A DNA stretch of 64,000 bases from Muribaculaceae bacterium Isolate-036 (Harlan) (lineage in GTDB: Bacteria > Bacteroidota > Bacteroidia > Bacteroidales > Muribaculaceae), in contig RIAY01000015.1 in the NCBI GenBank assembly GCA_003833075.1, positions 1 through 64,000 on the forward strand. Reading direction: 5' to 3'. The notes under the pieces were generated by a model. That model made no database searches. It had not been told where the DNA came from and saw only the letters and a program-made list of their open reading frames with translations. How positions within the stretch are numbered: position 1 is the stretch's first letter; the number at the start of each line of letters is the position of its first letter. A program made the position numbers and the translations under genes. This document shows, one piece after another, positions 18,629-30,735 of this stretch.

Positions 18629-19279
18629 ATGCTTAATTATCTTTCGATAGGGGTGTTTATAGACGGCGGGTATTATGCCAAAATCAACCGGGCACTGAAA
18701 GCGCAGGAGCGTTCTATAATCAGGGTCAGGGCACTCTTTGATTTTATCAGTTCCACGATAGCCTATGCAGAGGATATTCATGTGTCGGACTGTCAGATAA
18801 CCGAAGCACATTATTTCCGCGGTCGTTTCCGCGTCAAAGAAGCCTACGACAAACATCTTCTTTATAACGAACGTAAATTCGAGGATACTCTGATTGAGAA
18901 TGATGTCATATTTCATTACAAACATCTCAGGGAGATTGACAGAGACGGTCAGACTGAGGTTGTGGAAAAGGGTGTTGATGTGTGGTTCGCACTGGAGGCT
19001 TATGAACTCGCCACATTCCGTAAGTTTGATTATGTAGTGCTCATAACGGGTGATGCCGATCATGAGATGCTCGTAAGAAAACTGAAAGCCCTGAAGATAA
19101 AGACCGTGCTGTTGACATGGAATCTTACGGATGTGGATGCCACCTCTCCATTGTTGCGCGATGAGGCGGGACAGCACTGGGAACTCTCTGCGATTACGGA
19201 AGAGAATCCGCAGCTTAAGAGAATGTTGCTTTACAAGCTGAGAGAGCCTGCCGTATCACCGCTCGGAGATGAGTTTTAA
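18629..19279 (+). CDS. NYN-domain (LabA/DUF88-like) putative ribonuclease
   Basis: 216 aa from the ATG at 18629, which follows an A-rich AAAGAATTAAAA stretch; the frame is open to 18470 but the extra 53 residues do not look like protein. The NYN acidic residues are visible: FIDGGYY near the start, KGVDVWFALEAYEL in the middle, and LITGDADHEM, followed by a RxLKxLKIKTVLL strand. NYN proteins are PIN-like metal-dependent RNases; the substrate here is unknown. It is followed by a lipoprotein gene after 40 bp. Confidence 0.85.
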   Translation: MLNYLSIGVFIDGGYYAKINRALKAQERSIIRVRALFDFISSTIAYAEDIHVSDCQITEAHYFRGRFRVKEAYDKHLLYNERKFEDTLIENDVIFHYKHLREIDRDGQTEVVEKGVDVWFALEAYELATFRKFDYVVLITGDADHEMLVRKLKALKIKTVLLTWNLTDVDATSPLLRDEAGQHWELSAITEENPQLKRMLLYKLREPAVSPLGDEF

Positions 19280-19319
19280 ACAGCTTCTTGATGTAAACGA
19301 TAACTGAAAACTTTATATT

Positions 19320-19829
19320 ATGAAAACACTTAAGACTATTTTTATGGCATTGTTGTGTGTGGCGTTTGTCTCATGTTCCAATTCGAATCCCACTCCGGCA
19401 GAAGTCGCTGCAAAACTTGATTCCCACGCACCGCTTACAGATTCGGATTATACGGTTATGATTGATTATTGCGGTGAATACGCGCGCAGTGCCCAGCAGT
19501 ATTTCGATATCATAAACAGACAGCCTGCGGATTCGACAGCTGAATACACCCGTGCCGCTCAGGATCTTGCCAATCTCAAGGCGGCATCGCCTTATCTCGA
19601 CATGTTCAGAACCGCCATTTATGCCGTCTCGGAAAGTCAGATAGGGGAGAAGAACGCCAAAAAAGTCGAGGAGTATCAGAAGTATGAGGCGTTTCCTCTT
19701 CCTGCAGGCGCAGGTCCGGATCTTACGTTGCCCGATGAGGTGGGTCTGATTGAGGATATGCCAGACACTGATACCGCTGGTGTGATTGCAACCGGTGATG
19801 GAATCGCCATAGATGAAGATGTGAAATAA
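19320..19829 (+). CDS. lipoprotein of unknown function
   Basis: 169 aa with a clear lipobox (VAFVSC, Cys19). The rest is helical (YARSAQQYFDIINRQP, KNAKKVEEYQKY) and ends in an acidic tail rich in D, E and T. No family recognised. A strong terminator follows at 19874. Confidence 0.7.
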   Translation: MKTLKTIFMALLCVAFVSCSNSNPTPAEVAAKLDSHAPLTDSDYTVMIDYCGEYARSAQQYFDIINRQPADSTAEYTRAAQDLANLKAASPYLDMFRTAIYAVSESQIGEKNAKKVEEYQKYEAFPLPAGAGPDLTLPDEVGLIEDMPDTDTAGVIATGDGIAIDEDVK

Positions 19830-19873
19830 GCATCTAAATATGAAATAAAATGCACCTGTGCAACGTTTAAAGG

Positions 19874-19911
19874 GAGGTCGCTGTCAAAATAGGCGGCCTC
19901 TTTTGGTTTTT
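19874..19911 (+). terminator. intrinsic terminator after the lipoprotein gene
   Basis: GAGGTCGC pairs with GCGGCCTC (one G-T pair) around an 11-bp loop and is followed by TTTTGGTTTTT. Confidence 0.75.
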
Positions 19912-20066
19912 CGGTATAAAATTGGTAATTTTACATCTCCAATACAAACTATGGCCGGATAAGCTTTTCAAAAGTCACCTGGCAGAGATGCTGATGTCTG
20001 AAACAGAAAGTTGTTTCGAGAGAGGAAATTGATATTGACTTGCGGCCGATAATAACATGATGCACT

Positions 20067-21911
20067 ATGTGTGGAATAGTAGGATATCTCGGAAACGGGA
20101 ATGCATATGATGTCTTGATAAAAGGTCTTCATCGTCTTGAATACAGAGGATATGACAGTGCTGGAATCGCGTTGGTGGCTCCTGGCGGAAAACTGAATGT
20201 ATTCAAAGCCAAAGGTAAGGTGGAGAATCTTGAGACAATATGCAATGACAAGGATACTGACGCCTCAGTGGGAATAGCACATACCCGATGGGCAACGCAT
20301 GGCGAGCCGTCGGATTGCAATGCACACCCGCATTACAGTGAGGATGGAAATCTCGCGCTCGTACACAACGGTACGATAGAAAATTACAAACTCCTCAAGG
20401 ATGCTCTCGAGGAACATGGCTGCAAGTTTCATTCGGAAACCGATACCGAGGTTCTTGTGCAGCTTATAGAATACATAAAGATCAACAACAAGTGTTCTCT
20501 TCTTGAAGCGGTGCGGGAGGCTCTTCATCAGGTTGTGGGCGCATATGCGATAGCCGTGGTGGAGAAAAACGACCCCGATACGATAATTGCCGCGCGTCAG
20601 AGCAGTCCGCTTGTAATCGGTATCGGTGATGACGAGACATTTCTTGCATCCGATGCGTCTCCTTTTGTTGAATATACCAAGGACGCGGTTTATCTCAATG
20701 ACGGAGAGATAGCGGTGATCAGACGCAACGAGCCGCTTAAAGTGCTGAATCTGGAGAACCGCGAGAGCAAGATAGACGTGAAGACACTTGAAATGTCAAT
20801 TTCACAGCTTGAAAAAGGTGGATACCCGTCGTTTATGCTTAAAGAGATTTTCGAGCAGCCCACAACCCTGCGCGAATGTATCCGTGGTAGAGTGGTTGAA
20901 AACGGACAGCGTGTCATTATCAGCGGTGTGCGCGACCACAAGGAGAAATTCCTTAATGCCAAAAGAATTGTGATTGTGGCGTGTGGTACATCATGGCATG
21001 CCGCCCTGATAGGAAAATATCTTATTCAGGAAATGTGTCATATCGCCGTGGAGGTTGAATATGCGAGTGAATTCAGATATTCGAATCCGGTTCTGGGGAA
21101 AGATGACATAGTGATAGCGCTCTCGCAGAGCGGTGAGACAGCCGACACTCTTGCCGCCGTGAAAATCGCGCGCAGCATGGGTGCCTTCGTATTCGGCATA
21201 AGCAATGCCGTGGGGAGCTCAATACCGCGTGAGACCGACAGTGGTGCCTATATACATGTGGGTCCCGAAATAGGAGTTGCCTCGACCAAGGCGTTTACCG
21301 GTCAGGTAATGGTGCTCACAATGATAGCCATGGCAATTGCTGATCTCAGGGGAACGCTGACTGCAGATGAGATTGCCGGACTCGGGAAGGTGATACTGAA
21401 GATGCCGGAACTTGTGGAGCATGTGCTCAAGCTGAATGACAAGATAGAGCGATTGTCGCTTATATATACATACGCGCGCAACTTCCTCTACCTTGGCAGA
21501 GGATACAACTATCCGGTCGCGCTTGAGGGTGCCTTGAAACTTAAAGAGATTTCATATATCCATGCGGAGGGTTACCCGGCTGCTGAGATGAAACATGGTC
21601 CGATAGCTCTTATCGATGCCGAGATGCCTTCGGTCATTGTGGCGCCCCGCGATCATCTTTATGAAAAGATTGTAAGCAACGTTCAGCAGGTGAAAGCAAG
21701 GGGCGGCAGCATAATTGCCATTGTCACCGAGGGTGACAGTGTGATACGCAATATCGCCGATCATGTTCTTGAAGTGCCTGAAGTGCCTGAATGTCTGTCG
21801 CCTATAATTACATCCATACCGCTGCAGCTGTTGTCATATTACATTGCTATAAACAAAGGGAAGGATGTGGATATGCCGCGAAATCTTGCAAAATCGGTAA
21901 CGGTGGAATAG
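20067..21911 (+). CDS. glmS: glutamine-fructose-6-phosphate transaminase (isomerizing)
   Basis: 614 aa, full length. The start is fixed by MCGIVGYLG, where Cys2 becomes the N-terminal nucleophile of the glutaminase (Ntn) domain. This is followed by HTRWATHG and HNGTIENY. Two SIS sugar-isomerase domains follow (ACGTSWHA, SQSGETADT, GRGYNYPVALEGALKLKE), and the C-terminus NLAKSVTVE is the canonical end. It makes glucosamine-6-phosphate for peptidoglycan and lipopolysaccharide. No glmS ribozyme-like structure is evident in the 155-bp leader. Confidence 0.98.
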   Translation: MCGIVGYLGNGNAYDVLIKGLHRLEYRGYDSAGIALVAPGGKLNVFKAKGKVENLETICNDKDTDASVGIAHTRWATHGEPSDCNAHPHYSEDGNLALVHNGTIENYKLLKDALEEHGCKFHSETDTEVLVQLIEYIKINNKCSLLEAVREALHQVVGAYAIAVVEKNDPDTIIAARQSSPLVIGIGDDETFLASDASPFVEYTKDAVYLNDGEIAVIRRNEPLKVLNLENRESKIDVKTLEMSISQLEKGGYPSFMLKEIFEQPTTLRECIRGRVVENGQRVIISGVRDHKEKFLNAKRIVIVACGTSWHAALIGKYLIQEMCHIAVEVEYASEFRYSNPVLGKDDIVIALSQSGETADTLAAVKIARSMGAFVFGISNAVGSSIPRETDSGAYIHVGPEIGVASTKAFTGQVMVLTMIAMAIADLRGTLTADEIAGLGKVILKMPELVEHVLKLNDKIERLSLIYTYARNFLYLGRGYNYPVALEGALKLKEISYIHAEGYPAAEMKHGPIALIDAEMPSVIVAPRDHLYEKIVSNVQQVKARGGSIIAIVTEGDSVIRNIADHVLEVPEVPECLSPIITSIPLQLLSYYIAINKGKDVDMPRNLAKSVTVE

Positions 21912-21958
21912 GAAATTCAAGCGATAAGAAAAATTTTTCGAAAATTTTTCATGGAAAA

Positions 21959-21990
21959 TTTGGTGAGACTGAAAAATTGTTATAACTTTG
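21959..21990 (+). promoter_or_regulatory. promoter of the tRNA-tuf operon
   Basis: TTTG (21959-21962), 20 bp, then TAACTTTG (21983-21990): a near-perfect Bacteroidota sigma-ABfr promoter, about 50 bp upstream of the first tRNA. Confidence 0.8.
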
Positions 21991-22040
21991 CACTCGATTT
22001 CGTTTGGCACTTGAATGACAAGACTGATGAAACACCAAAT

Positions 22041-22114
22041 GCCTCTTTAGCTCAGTTGGCCAGAGCACGTGATTTGTAATCTCGGGGTCGTTGGTTCGAA
22101 TCCGACAAGAGGCT
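22041..22114 (+). tRNA. tRNA-Thr (TGT)
   Basis: Acceptor GCCTCTT pairs with AAGAGGC, discriminator T, D-arm AGCTCAGTTGG, T-loop GGTTCGAATCC. Anticodon TGT at 22075-22077 in loop TTTGTAA. First of four tRNAs before tuf; CCA not encoded. Confidence 0.97.
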
Positions 22115-22126
22115 CAAAAAAAATAA

Positions 22127-22209
22127 GGGCGAATACCAGAGTGGCCAAATGGGGCAGACTGTAAATCTGCTGGTTTATACCTTCGGTGGTTCGAATCCAT
22201 CTTCGCCCA
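22127..22209 (+). tRNA. tRNA-Tyr (GTA)
   Basis: 83 nt with the long variable arm of a class II tRNA. Acceptor GGGCGAA pairs with TTCGCCC, discriminator A. Anticodon GTA at 22161-22163. Confidence 0.97.
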
Positions 22210-22224
22210 CAAAAAAAATAATCT

Positions 22225-22297
22225 GCGGAAGTAGCTCAGTTGGTAGAGCATTAGCCTTCCAAGCTAAGGGTCGCGAGTTCGAACCTCGTCTTCCGCT
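22225..22297 (+). tRNA. tRNA-Gly (TCC)
   Basis: Acceptor GCGGAAG pairs with CTTCCGC, discriminator T. Anticodon TCC at 22258-22260 between stems TTAGC and GCTAA. Confidence 0.97.
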
Positions 22298-22305
22298 CCA
22301 GATTT

Positions 22306-22377
<72 letters not shown>

Positions 22378-22435
22378 CAAATCCTCTCCCCGCGAAAGGT
22401 AATAAAATTAATTATACTACAATAATAGCAAAGTT

Positions 22436-23623
22436 ATGGCTAAAGAAAAATTCGAAAGAACCAAACCGCATGTTAACATCGGTACTATCGGTCACGTGGA
22501 CCACGGTAAGACTACTCTTACTGCAGCGATCACTAAGGTGCTTGCAGAAAAAGGTCTCTCCGAGCTTCGTTCATTCGATTCAATTGACAACGCTCCTGAG
22601 GAGAAAGAGCGTGGTATCACAATCAACACTGCACACGTAGAGTATCAGACTGCAAATCGTCACTACGCTCACGTAGACTGCCCCGGACACGCCGACTATG
22701 TGAAGAACATGGTTACCGGTGCTGCTCAGATGGACGGTGCTATCATCGTAGTTGCTGCAACTGACGGTCCCATGCCTCAGACTCGCGAGCACATCCTTCT
22801 CGCTCGTCAGGTGAACGTTCCCCGTCTTGTTGTATTCATGAACAAATGTGACATGGTTGACGACGAGGAGATGCTTGAACTCGTTGAGATGGATATGCGT
22901 GACCTTCTTTCTCAGTATGAGTATGACGGTGACAACACTCCTATCATCCGTGGTTCTGCTCTTGGTGCTCTCAACGGTGAGCCCCAGTGGGAAGACAAGG
23001 TTATGGAGCTTATGGAGGCTGTTGATAACTGGATTCCGCTTCCTCCCCGTGACGTTGACAAACCCTTCCTTATGCCGGTTGAGGATGTATTCTCAATCAC
23101 TGGTCGTGGTACAGTGGCAACAGGTCGTATCGAGGCTGGTCGCGTAAAAGTAGGTGACGAGGTTCAGATTCTCGGTCTTGGCGCTGACAAGAAATCAGTC
23201 GTAACTGGTGTTGAGATGTTCCGTAAGATCCTCGATGAGGGTGAGGCTGGTGATAACGTAGGTCTTCTCCTCCGTGGTATCGACAAAGATGAAATCAAAC
23301 GTGGTATGGTTATCTGCCATCCCGGTCAGGTTAAACCTCACGATCACTTCAAGGCTCAGGTTTATATCCTGAAGAAAGAAGAAGGTGGTCGTCACACTCC
23401 GTTCCACAACAAATATCGTCCTCAGTTCTACATCCGTACTCTTGACGTTACGGGTGAGATCACACTTCCTGAAGGAATCGAGATGGTAATGCCCGGTGAC
23501 AACGTTGAGATCGACGTTAAGCTCATCACTCCGGTAGCAATGGACAATGGTCTTCGTTTCGCTATCCGTGAAGGTGGCCGCACAGTAGGTTCAGGTCAGA
23601 TCACAGCAGTTGTTGAAGACTAA
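22436..23623 (+). CDS. tuf: translation elongation factor Tu
   Basis: 395 aa, full length. G1 GHVDHGKTT near residues 19-27, G3 DCPGHADY, G4 NKCDMVDD, G5 SALGAL, then the two beta-barrel domains ending in [16 protein letters not shown]. It delivers aminoacyl-tRNA to the ribosome. Codon use is strongly biased, as expected for a highly expressed gene. Cotranscribed with the tRNAs upstream. Confidence 0.99.
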   Translation: MAKEKFERTKPHVNIGTIGHVDHGKTTLTAAITKVLAEKGLSELRSFDSIDNAPEEKERGITINTAHVEYQTANRHYAHVDCPGHADYVKNMVTGAAQMDGAIIVVAATDGPMPQTREHILLARQVNVPRLVVFMNKCDMVDDEEMLELVEMDMRDLLSQYEYDGDNTPIIRGSALGALNGEPQWEDKVMELMEAVDNWIPLPPRDVDKPFLMPVEDVFSITGRGTVATGRIEAGRVKVGDEVQILGLGADKKSVVTGVEMFRKILDEGEAGDNVGLLLRGIDKDEIKRGMVICHPGQVKPHDHFKAQVYILKKEEGGRHTPFHNKYRPQFYIRTLDVTGEITLPEGIEMVMPGDNVEIDVKLITPVAMDNGLRFAIREGGRTVGSGQITAVVED

Positions 23624-23648
23624 TTCTTCACAACTCTAAAACATAAAA

Positions 23649-23672
23649 GGGGCCTTCGGCTAAGGAGGCCCC
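23649..23672 (+). terminator. hairpin between tuf and tRNA-Trp
   Basis: GGGGCC and GGCCCC close a 24-bp hairpin. The following sequence (TAATCT) is not a good T-run, so it may be an attenuator or processing signal and not a full terminator. Confidence 0.45.
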
Positions 23673-23678
23673 TAATCT

Positions 23679-23751
23679 ACGGGAATAGCTCAGTTGGTAG
23701 AGCACCGGTCTCCAAAACCGGGTGTCGAGAGTTCGAGTCTTTCTTCCCGTG
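23679..23751 (+). tRNA. tRNA-Trp (CCA)
   Basis: Acceptor ACGGGAA pairs with TTCCCGT, discriminator G, followed by an encoded CCA (23752-23754). Anticodon CCA at 23712-23714 in loop CTCCAAA. It sits directly before secE, the conserved position in many bacteria. Confidence 0.97.
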
Positions 23752-23766
23752 CCAATAAAAAACAAT

Positions 23767-23958
23767 ATGAAATTATTCAAGGATATAAAGGAATCTTATA
23801 CCGAACTTGTGTATAAGGTTTCTTGGCCGACTCAGAAGCAGCTTGTCAACAGCTCAGTGCTTGTGTTGATAGCTTCCATCATCCTGGCAGTCTTTATATG
23901 GGCAGTAGACAAGATCTTCAGTCTTCTCATGGAGTTGGTTTACAGTATCAATTTTTAA
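23767..23958 (+). CDS. secE: preprotein translocase subunit SecE
   Basis: 63 aa from the ATG at 23767 (the open frame extends back into the tRNA, which cannot be coding). It has the SecE pattern: an amphipathic helix (IKESYTELVYKVSWPTQKQL) and one membrane segment (SVLVLIASIILAVFIWAVD). It clamps SecY in the translocon. nusG follows after 21 bp. Confidence 0.95.
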   Translation: MKLFKDIKESYTELVYKVSWPTQKQLVNSSVLVLIASIILAVFIWAVDKIFSLLMELVYSINF

Positions 23959-23979
23959 ACTTTTCAAATAAGGATTTCA

Positions 23980-24531
23980 ATGGCTGAATCAAAGAAAGAA
24001 TGGTACGTTTTGCGTGCCATCTCGGGAAAGGAAGCGAAGGTCAAGGAAGTGTTGGAGGCAGCGATCAAAAACACTGATCTCGGACAATACGTTTCACAGG
24101 TATTGATTCCAACTGAAAAAGTTTACACCACTCGCAATGGCAAGAAAGTGCTCAAAGAGCGCACTCTCTATTCCGGTTATGTGTTCATACAGGCATGTTT
24201 GACCGGAGAAGTAGAATATGAGCTCCGCAACACGACTAATGTCATTGATTTTTTGCGTGGTCGCGCCAAGGGCAGCAAGCCCGAGTCGCTGCGTGAAAGT
24301 GAAGTGATGAGGATGCTGGGACGCGCCGACGAGATGAGCGAGCCGACAGAAGAAGCGACAGACCGTTACATAGTGGGAGAACCCGTAAAAGTGACATTTG
24401 GTCCGTTCAGCGGCTTCAGCGGAGTCATCAAGGAGGTTAACTCAGAGAAAAAGAAGATCAAGGTGGAGGTCAAGATATTTGGCCGCGCCACTGACCTTGA
24501 GTTGGAAAATTCGCAAGTTGAAAGAGAGTGA
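23980..24531 (+). CDS. nusG: transcription termination/antitermination protein NusG
   Basis: 183 aa. N-terminal NGN domain (KEWYVLRAISGKEAKVKE, LYSGYVFIQ) and C-terminal KOW domain (GEPVKVTFGPFSGFSGVIKEVN). Normal length without an insertion. It links RNA polymerase with Rho or the ribosome. Conserved secE-nusG-rplK context. Confidence 0.97.
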   Translation: MAESKKEWYVLRAISGKEAKVKEVLEAAIKNTDLGQYVSQVLIPTEKVYTTRNGKKVLKERTLYSGYVFIQACLTGEVEYELRNTTNVIDFLRGRAKGSKPESLRESEVMRMLGRADEMSEPTEEATDRYIVGEPVKVTFGPFSGFSGVIKEVNSEKKKIKVEVKIFGRATDLELENSQVERE

Positions 24532-24596
24532 TTCCGTCTGGATGTTACACTTTCGGAATAATTCAATTTCACAACAAACTTTAAAAAAGTAGAACA

Positions 24597-25040
24597 ATGG
24601 CAAAAGAAATTGCTGGACAGATCAAATTACAGATTAAGGGCGGAGCAGCCAATCCGTCTCCACCAGTAGGACCTGCACTTGGTTCTAAGGGTATCAATAT
24701 CATGGAATTTTGCAAGCAATTCAATGCCCGCACCCAGGATAAGGCCGGTAAAGTTCTTCCTGTAGTAATCACTTACTATACTGACAAGAGCTTCGACTTT
24801 ATTGTAAAGACACCTCCTGTTGCCGTGCAGCTTAAAGAAGTTGCCAAGGTCAAGAGCGGTTCCGCTCAGCCTAACCGCAAGAAGGTAGCTGAAATTTCCT
24901 GGGATCAGGTGAAGACAATTGCTGAAGACAAGATGCCGGATTTGAACTGTTTTACTTTGGATTCTGCAATGCGTATGGTTGCAGGCACAGCGAGAAGCAT
25001 GGGTATCACCGTCAAAGGGGCGTTCCCTGAACTTAACTAA
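24597..25040 (+). CDS. rplK: 50S ribosomal protein L11
   Basis: 147 aa. The N-terminal domain includes [25 protein letters not shown]; the C-terminal rRNA-binding domain ends [13 protein letters not shown]. Normal length; part of the L11-L1-L10-L7/L12 block, 15 bp before rplA. Confidence 0.99.
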   Translation: MAKEIAGQIKLQIKGGAANPSPPVGPALGSKGINIMEFCKQFNARTQDKAGKVLPVVITYYTDKSFDFIVKTPPVAVQLKEVAKVKSGSAQPNRKKVAEISWDQVKTIAEDKMPDLNCFTLDSAMRMVAGTARSMGITVKGAFPELN

Positions 25041-25054
25041 TAATCTTCAAGAAA

Positions 25055-25750
25055 ATGGGAAAACTGACAAAAAATCAAAAGTTAGCTTTATCGAAGATTG
25101 AACCCGGGAAGGCATACACTTTGGCCGAGGCAGCCGAGAAGGTGAAGGAAGTTTCTTTCGAGAAATTTGATTCTTCATTTGACATCGATGTTCGTCTTGG
25201 TGTGGATCCCCGTAAGGCCGACCAGATGGTGCGCGGCGTTGTGTCGCTTCCTCATGGTACAGGCAAGCAGGTTAGAGTGCTCGTATTGTGCGGACCCGAC
25301 GCTGAAGCGGCAGCCAAGGAAGCCGGTGCCGACTATGTAGGTCTCGATGAGTATCTGCAGAAAATCAAAGAGGGCTGGACTGATATTGATGTAATCATCA
25401 CTCAGCCGTCTGTAATGGGTAAGCTTGGTCCGTTGGGTCGTATTCTCGGTCCGCGCGGTCTTATGCCTAACCCGAAGAGTGGCACTGTGACTATGGATGT
25501 TGCAAAAGCCGTTAAAGAGGTAAAACAAGGTAAGATTGACTTCAAGGTTGACAAAACCGGTATCGTACACGCTTCAATCGGTAAGGTGAGCTTCACCGCC
25601 GAGCAGATGCGCGACAATGCCAAAGAGTTTATCAATACTCTCGTGAAGTTGAAACCCGCCACCTCCAAAGGTACATATATCAAGAGCATTTATCTTTCGA
25701 GCACAATGGGTCCCGGCATCAAAGTTGAGACCAAATCAGTGGCTGAATAA
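25055..25750 (+). CDS. rplA: 50S ribosomal protein L1
   Basis: 231 aa. Contains the L1 signature [27 protein letters not shown] and the end [13 protein letters not shown]1 forms the stalk at the E site and, in other bacteria, represses its own operon by binding the mRNA. Confidence 0.99.
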   Translation: MGKLTKNQKLALSKIEPGKAYTLAEAAEKVKEVSFEKFDSSFDIDVRLGVDPRKADQMVRGVVSLPHGTGKQVRVLVLCGPDAEAAAKEAGADYVGLDEYLQKIKEGWTDIDVIITQPSVMGKLGPLGRILGPRGLMPNPKSGTVTMDVAKAVKEVKQGKIDFKVDKTGIVHASIGKVSFTAEQMRDNAKEFINTLVKLKPATSKGTYIKSIYLSSTMGPGIKVETKSVAE

Positions 25751-25769
25751 TCTTTAAACGAAGACGAAA

Positions 25770-26288
25770 ATGAAAAAGGAAGATAAAGCTATTATAATTG
25801 CAAACATAGGCGACCAGCTGAAGAACTACAGCTGCGTCTATCTTACACAGACCGCCGGTCTCAATGCTGAGAAGACAAGCGCGCTCCGTCGTGCATGCTT
25901 CACAGGCGACATCAAGATGCTTTGCGTGAAGAACACGCTTCTCAAGGCTGCGTTCGAGGCAAGCGATGTTGATTATTCCGGACTCTATGATCTTCTCCAC
26001 GGCGAGACCACATTGATGCTCAGCAACACAGGCAATGCTCCTGCTAAGCTCATCAAGAAGTTCCGCGACAAGACTGACACGCTTCCTATGCTGAAGGGTG
26101 CCTTCGTGGAGGAAACAGTATACGTTGGTGAGGAGCAGTTGGAGACCCTTGCCAATATCAAGAGCAAAAACGAGCTTATCGGCGACGTTATCGGCTTGCT
26201 CCAGTCTCCTGCCAAGAACGTTATCAGCGCGCTCCAGAGCGGTGGCAACAAGCTTCATGGTATACTGGAAACTCTTTCCAACAAATAA
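25770..26288 (+). CDS. rplJ: 50S ribosomal protein L10
   Basis: 172 aa. N-terminal rRNA-binding domain (NYSCVYLTQTAGLNAEK) and a C-terminal helix (VISALQSGGNKLHGILETL) that binds L7/L12 dimers. Followed by rplL after 39 bp. Confidence 0.98.
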   Translation: MKKEDKAIIIANIGDQLKNYSCVYLTQTAGLNAEKTSALRRACFTGDIKMLCVKNTLLKAAFEASDVDYSGLYDLLHGETTLMLSNTGNAPAKLIKKFRDKTDTLPMLKGAFVEETVYVGEEQLETLANIKSKNELIGDVIGLLQSPAKNVISALQSGGNKLHGILETLSNK

Positions 26289-26327
26289 TCATCCCCAAAG
26301 TAAAAATAATAAAAAATATATACTACA

Positions 26328-26702
26328 ATGGCAGATTTGAAAGCATTTGCAGAACAATTGGTTAACCTTTCTGTAAAAGAAGTTAACGAACTCGCTACAA
26401 TCCTCAAGGAGGAGTATGGTATCGAACCCGCAGCTGCTGCTGTGGCAGTTGCAGCTGGTCCTGCAGCCGGTGCACCCGCTGAGGAGGAGAAGACAAACTT
26501 CGACGTAGTTCTGAAGGCTGCCGGCGCAAGCAAGCTCGCAGTTGTTAAGCTCGTGAAAGAGCTCACAGGTCTCGGTCTCAAAGAGGCTAAGGAATTGGTA
26601 GACGGTGCTCCTAACACTATCAAGGAGGGTCTTCCCAAAGCTGAGGCTGAAGGTCTTAAGAAACAACTCGAAGAGGCTGGCGCTGAAGTTGAACTCAAAT
26701 AA
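26328..26702 (+). CDS. rplL: 50S ribosomal protein L7/L12
   Basis: 124 aa. N-terminal dimerisation helices, an alanine-rich hinge ([18 protein letters not shown]) and the C-terminal factor-binding domain ([20 protein letters not shown]). A strong hairpin terminator or attenuator follows before rpoB. Confidence 0.99.
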   Translation: MADLKAFAEQLVNLSVKEVNELATILKEEYGIEPAAAAVAVAAGPAAGAPAEEEKTNFDVVLKAAGASKLAVVKLVKELTGLGLKEAKELVDGAPNTIKEGLPKAEAEGLKKQLEEAGAEVELK

Positions 26703-26722
26703 TAATCGACTTAATCTGAAAG

Positions 26723-26765
26723 TAGGTTAAGAACGCTCACAGGTAGCGTTCTTAACCTATTTATT
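26723..26765 (+). terminator. attenuator/terminator between rplL and rpoB
   Basis: A perfect 15-bp inverted repeat (TAGGTTAAGAACGCT and complement) around a 7-bp loop, followed by TTTATT. Its place suits the partial termination between rplL and rpoBC known in other bacteria. Confidence 0.8.
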
Positions 26766-26846
26766 CATGTTCCAACCTTTCTCCCAGTCCCGTCGATGGG
26801 TTCTTGACGAACCGAACGACCAAAGTCCTTTATTAACTTATTACCA

Positions 26847-30662
<3,816 letters not shown>

Positions 30663-30684
30663 TAAAACCAAAACAAATCTGCTT

Positions 30685-30707
30685 CGGGATTCCTTGTGGG
30701 AATCCCG
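30685..30707 (+). other. hairpin between rpoB and rpoC
   Basis: CGGGATTCC, five bases, GGAATCCCG: a perfect 9-bp stem without a T-run, so a processing or stability hairpin is more likely than a terminator. Confidence 0.45.
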
Positions 30708-30735
30708 GGCAGACCAATATAAGGAAAAACATCTT

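Noticed and set aside
19912..20066. A glmS ribozyme before glmS.
   Set aside because: The leader is short and I see no matching conserved core; the ribozyme is a Gram-positive feature.
25719..26258. Long minus-strand frames opposite rplJ and rplL (also 26289-26666).
   Set aside because: Shadows of highly biased ribosomal-protein codons.
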